A stretch of DNA of 64,000 nucleotides. It comes from Candidatus Hydrogenedentota bacterium (GTDB taxonomy: Bacteria; Hydrogenedentota; Hydrogenedentia; Hydrogenedentales; SLHB01). The position numbers were made by a program, and so were the translations under genes. A model generated the notes under the pieces. The model saw only the letters and a list, made by a program, of their open reading frames with translations. It had not been told where the DNA came from and did no database searches. Shown in pieces: positions 61,808 to 64,000 of this stretch; position 1 is the stretch's first letter; every line of letters begins with the position of its first letter. The stretch lies in assembly GCA_029552745.1 (NCBI GenBank), contig JAKPDK010000182.1, positions 124,001-188,000 on the forward strand. The letters run 5' to 3'.

Positions 61808-64000
61808 ATGGAAAATAAAGTTCCTCCCGTAACGCGCATCGCTCCTGATCATCCCCTGATTATCTTGCAAACCTCAAATCGCTTTGGCGATTGTGACGAA
61901 GACTACGGTATCCGCGCCGACAAGCGGGAAGAAGCTGTGCGCCACGGCAAAGAAGCGGTACGAGCCTGGCGCGAAGCCGTACCGGACGACATTAAGCCCT
62001 ATTGTCAGTTACAAATCGAGGTGCGGACAAGAGACCATACGGACCGGTACGAGACGTTTCGCCGGATTTTTTCGGAGCTGGAAGCGGCAAACATACCCGC
62101 CAATTTACAGTTTGCCGATCCGCACGTCCAGTTTGTTTTTGACCCAGAATACATAGAGCGCCTGACCGAGGAGTTTTCATATATCAAGACCTATACCATT
62201 ACGGAGAACCGCTTCGAGCACTACAGTCCTTATAATGTACCAAGATATGCCACGCCTCCGGAAGTGCGGTACACCATCGACATCATTCATTTGGCGGCGA
62301 AACATGGCAAGCACTTAGTTATTCCGCTGCAAGATTTGAAATGGATGCACATCGGTGCAGACCGATTGAATCAACCCCTGCGGCAAGCATTAGAAGAATA
62401 CGGCGAGTACGTCATCCCCGTAAATGAACATATCGGACCACGCCACATTCAGCGTCAAACGGCAGTTTGGGGGTTCTGGGTAGCCGGGCTGGTGCAGCAT
62501 TGGGGGGTGGAGCCCCAATCCTGGTGGTATGAAAACGCCCGCATGATCGAACCTGGCGTTTTCGGACAACGGGAGCCGAACAACACCCGTATCATGCCGC
62601 CCGACCTTTACCGCGCCATGATTCTACTCGGCGCCAGTATGGGGGCAACCGTTTATGACTTTGAACCGTTCTGGGATTTGTTCGATTACGACAACTCCGT
62701 CTGTTGGAAACGGTTCATATACCCGACGTTGATGGAAATCATCCAACGAAAAATGATTCCCACCCGCGAACAGGTGCTCGAAAAGATCAAAGTAGCTTAT
62801 CAATATAAAGAAGTCGGCGATATCCGGGAATTTCACGAAATCCTGAAAGATATTGATTGGATAGGGGATGCAGGGTTGCTGTCCCGCGCCGCCTATGGGC
62901 TTTGGCAGCGATATCTGGAACACGAGTTGATTCCCAATAAGAGCCGTTACTATTACATCCCTTTGTTGCCTCCAAATACCCCAAAACATGCTCTTGACCG
63001 GTTTGAAAAATTGATTCACGTACAAGAGTGCAACACAGAGGAAGAGTATCAGAGAATCTTAGATACCTACTATCCGGAACCGGAGGACAAGGGGGCCGCC
63101 TGGATTACCACGATTAACGGTTATACCTACGTGATGCAGACCCATGAGAACCTGTACGAACGTCAAACCTATTCCATACTTGTGCCCAAGCCCGTGCGCG
63201 AACTCGCCGCAGAACGTGACCCGCAAGGAGTTCGGTTAACCTGGGGTGCTGTCGAGGGAGCCTCGATGTACCACGTGTACCGATTAGAGGGGACTTCTTT
63301 GCCTGCACCCAACGGGTTTTCCACAACCGTCTGGAAAGCAGGAGAAGCCCCTCTCGATGATCCTGAATTAATGTCTGCTGGCATAACACACGTCAAAGAC
63401 ATTCCTTTCCGTCGCCCTGATCCGATACAGGCATACGCCCACACCGAACAGACCTCTTTTTTGGATAAGAATGCCGAAGTGGGAAAGAGTTACGTGTATA
63501 CCGTAACAGCCACCACTCCGGTTATGGAACGCAAAGAAGGTACCGTAAACTATCTTGATTACCTCGTTTTTAGTCGAACCGAAAGCCAACCCGTCGTTCA
63601 GATCCTTGTCATGGCGGAAGGCAGCATACACACCCAGCCAGTTGAAGATCCGAAAGACCAGCGCCCCGCTTCTCAAGTTTGGCATCCCATCTGGGAAGGC
63701 GTACCCGATGGATGCCGCGATATGGCACAAAAGATCGTCGCACGAATAGATGAGTTCAAAGAAGCGTATGACTCCAGAGATCTGGAACGAGTGAAAGACT
63801 TGTACAGTCGATCGTACACGGACCCCAACGGCTATCATTGGGAGTATGCATACCGGGCGTGGAAATGGTGGTTTTTCCGGAACAATTCCTTCTGTATGCT
63901 GCGACAAATACGCCGATGGGACTTCTCGGATTACGAACGAACCGGGGAAGTTCGTGTGCGCCTCTTTTCACTCTTCCGAGCTTGTCGATATGACGACCAG
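61808..64000 (+). CDS. Large GH98-like putative glycosidase, 3' truncated by the window end
   Basis: An open frame from ATG 61808 runs without stop to base 64000 (731 codons visible). Residues ~15-330 look like a (beta/alpha)8 barrel ('PLIILQTSNRFGDCDEDYG', 'KHLVIPLQDLKWM', 'YVIPVNEHIGPRH', 'GASMGATVYDFEPFWD'), reminiscent of the GH98 endo-beta-galactosidase family; the assignment is tentative. Residues ~475-590 are a fibronectin III-like domain ('GVRLTWGAVEGASMYHVYRLEG') with an insert; a helical Trp-rich part follows at the edge. No signal peptide is visible at ATG 61808. Confidence 0.6.
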   Translation, partial: MENKVPPVTRIAPDHPLIILQTSNRFGDCDEDYGIRADKREEAVRHGKEAVRAWREAVPDDIKPYCQLQIEVRTRDHTDRYETFRRIFSELEAANIPANLQFADPHVQFVFDPEYIERLTEEFSYIKTYTITENRFEHYSPYNVPRYATPPEVRYTIDIIHLAAKHGKHLVIPLQDLKWMHIGADRLNQPLRQALEEYGEYVIPVNEHIGPRHIQRQTAVWGFWVAGLVQHWGVEPQSWWYENARMIEPGVFGQREPNNTRIMPPDLYRAMILLGASMGATVYDFEPFWDLFDYDNSVCWKRFIYPTLMEIIQRKMIPTREQVLEKIKVAYQYKEVGDIREFHEILKDIDWIGDAGLLSRAAYGLWQRYLEHELIPNKSRYYYIPLLPPNTPKHALDRFEKLIHVQECNTEEEYQRILDTYYPEPEDKGAAWITTINGYTYVMQTHENLYERQTYSILVPKPVRELAAERDPQGVRLTWGAVEGASMYHVYRLEGTSLPAPNGFSTTVWKAGEAPLDDPELMSAGITHVKDIPFRRPDPIQAYAHTEQTSFLDKNAEVGKSYVYTVTATTPVMERKEGTVNYLDYLVFSRTESQPVVQILVMAEGSIHTQPVEDPKDQRPASQVWHPIWEGVPDGCRDMAQKIVARIDEFKEAYDSRDLERVKDLYSRSYTDPNGYHWEYAYRAWKWWFFRNNSFCMLRQIRRWDFSDYERTGEVRVRLFSLFRACRYDDQ

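Noticed and set aside
1-64000. tRNA or rRNA genes
   Set aside because: No TTCGAATCC-type T-arm with a matching acceptor stem, and no rRNA core sequence, was found on reading; a tRNAscan run would be needed to exclude a divergent tRNA.

Overview
The window looks like a chromosomal segment (about 50-55% GC by eye) of an uncultured Gram-negative bacterium from a polysaccharide-degrading candidate phylum of the Sumerlaeota/Hydrogenedentota/Lentisphaerae type. This is inferred from gene content, not from a marker gene. The signs are: three stand-alone prepilin-like proteins with the H-X9-DG signature, four uroporphyrinogen-decarboxylase-like (URO-D) paralogs, DUF1080, DUF1573, UDPGP and sulfatase-like proteins, many exported glycosidases, and an OmpA/Pal protein plus a lipid-A-type acyltransferase that imply an outer membrane. 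I saw no rRNA, tRNA, CRISPR array, transposase or phage gene.

Layout. 1-4.4 kb: end of a Gfo/Idh/MocA oxidoreductase, two exported proteins of unknown function, a nucleoside hydrolase and a zinc-ribbon protein. 4.5-5.5 kb: a compact minus-strand operon of four tandem small peptide genes, absent from simple ORF calls, with a shared 12-residue N-terminus, a promoter and a rho-independent terminator. This is the most unusual part of the window. 5.9-18 kb: a TIGR02757 protein, peroxiredoxin, flippase-like membrane protein, DUF1080-pdxA-araC, a prepilin, then a ribokinase / URO-D-like / nucleoside-hydrolase-like / GH42 catabolic run. 18.5-20.4 kb: a structured RNA with a terminator, an orphan sigma-region-4-like protein and an OmpA/Pal protein. 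20.5-28 kb: queE, a sulfatase-fold protein with Thr at the nucleophile position, a URO-D paralog, an HDAC-like deacetylase, a purine permease and a second prepilin.

28-33.5 kb is a minus-strand nucleotide-sugar block: N-acetylglucosamine-type kinase, DUF1573, UDP-sugar pyrophosphorylase, GNAT, gmd. 33.7-40 kb is a plus-strand sugar block: exported TIM-barrel glycosidase, URO-D-like, GH29 fucosidase, orphan sugar ABC ATPase. 40-48.2 kb holds a HEAT-repeat protein, a PilX-like protein with a CxxCH motif, a URO-D paralog, a third prepilin and a Tat-exported sugar isomerase-like protein. 48.8-54.3 kb is an aryl-pyruvate oxidation module: iorA, iorB, paaK, tandem ACT protein, second paaK. 54.4-61.2 kb holds a beta-CASP RNase, a lipid A acyltransferase-like protein and a minus-strand glycosyltransferase cluster. 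The right edge is a large open frame, possibly a GH98-like glycosidase, running off the window.

At least six intergenic regions carry full or partial copies of one dispersed ~140-bp repeat with terminal inverted repeats. At three of these loci it sits beside a second GC-rich hairpin cassette.
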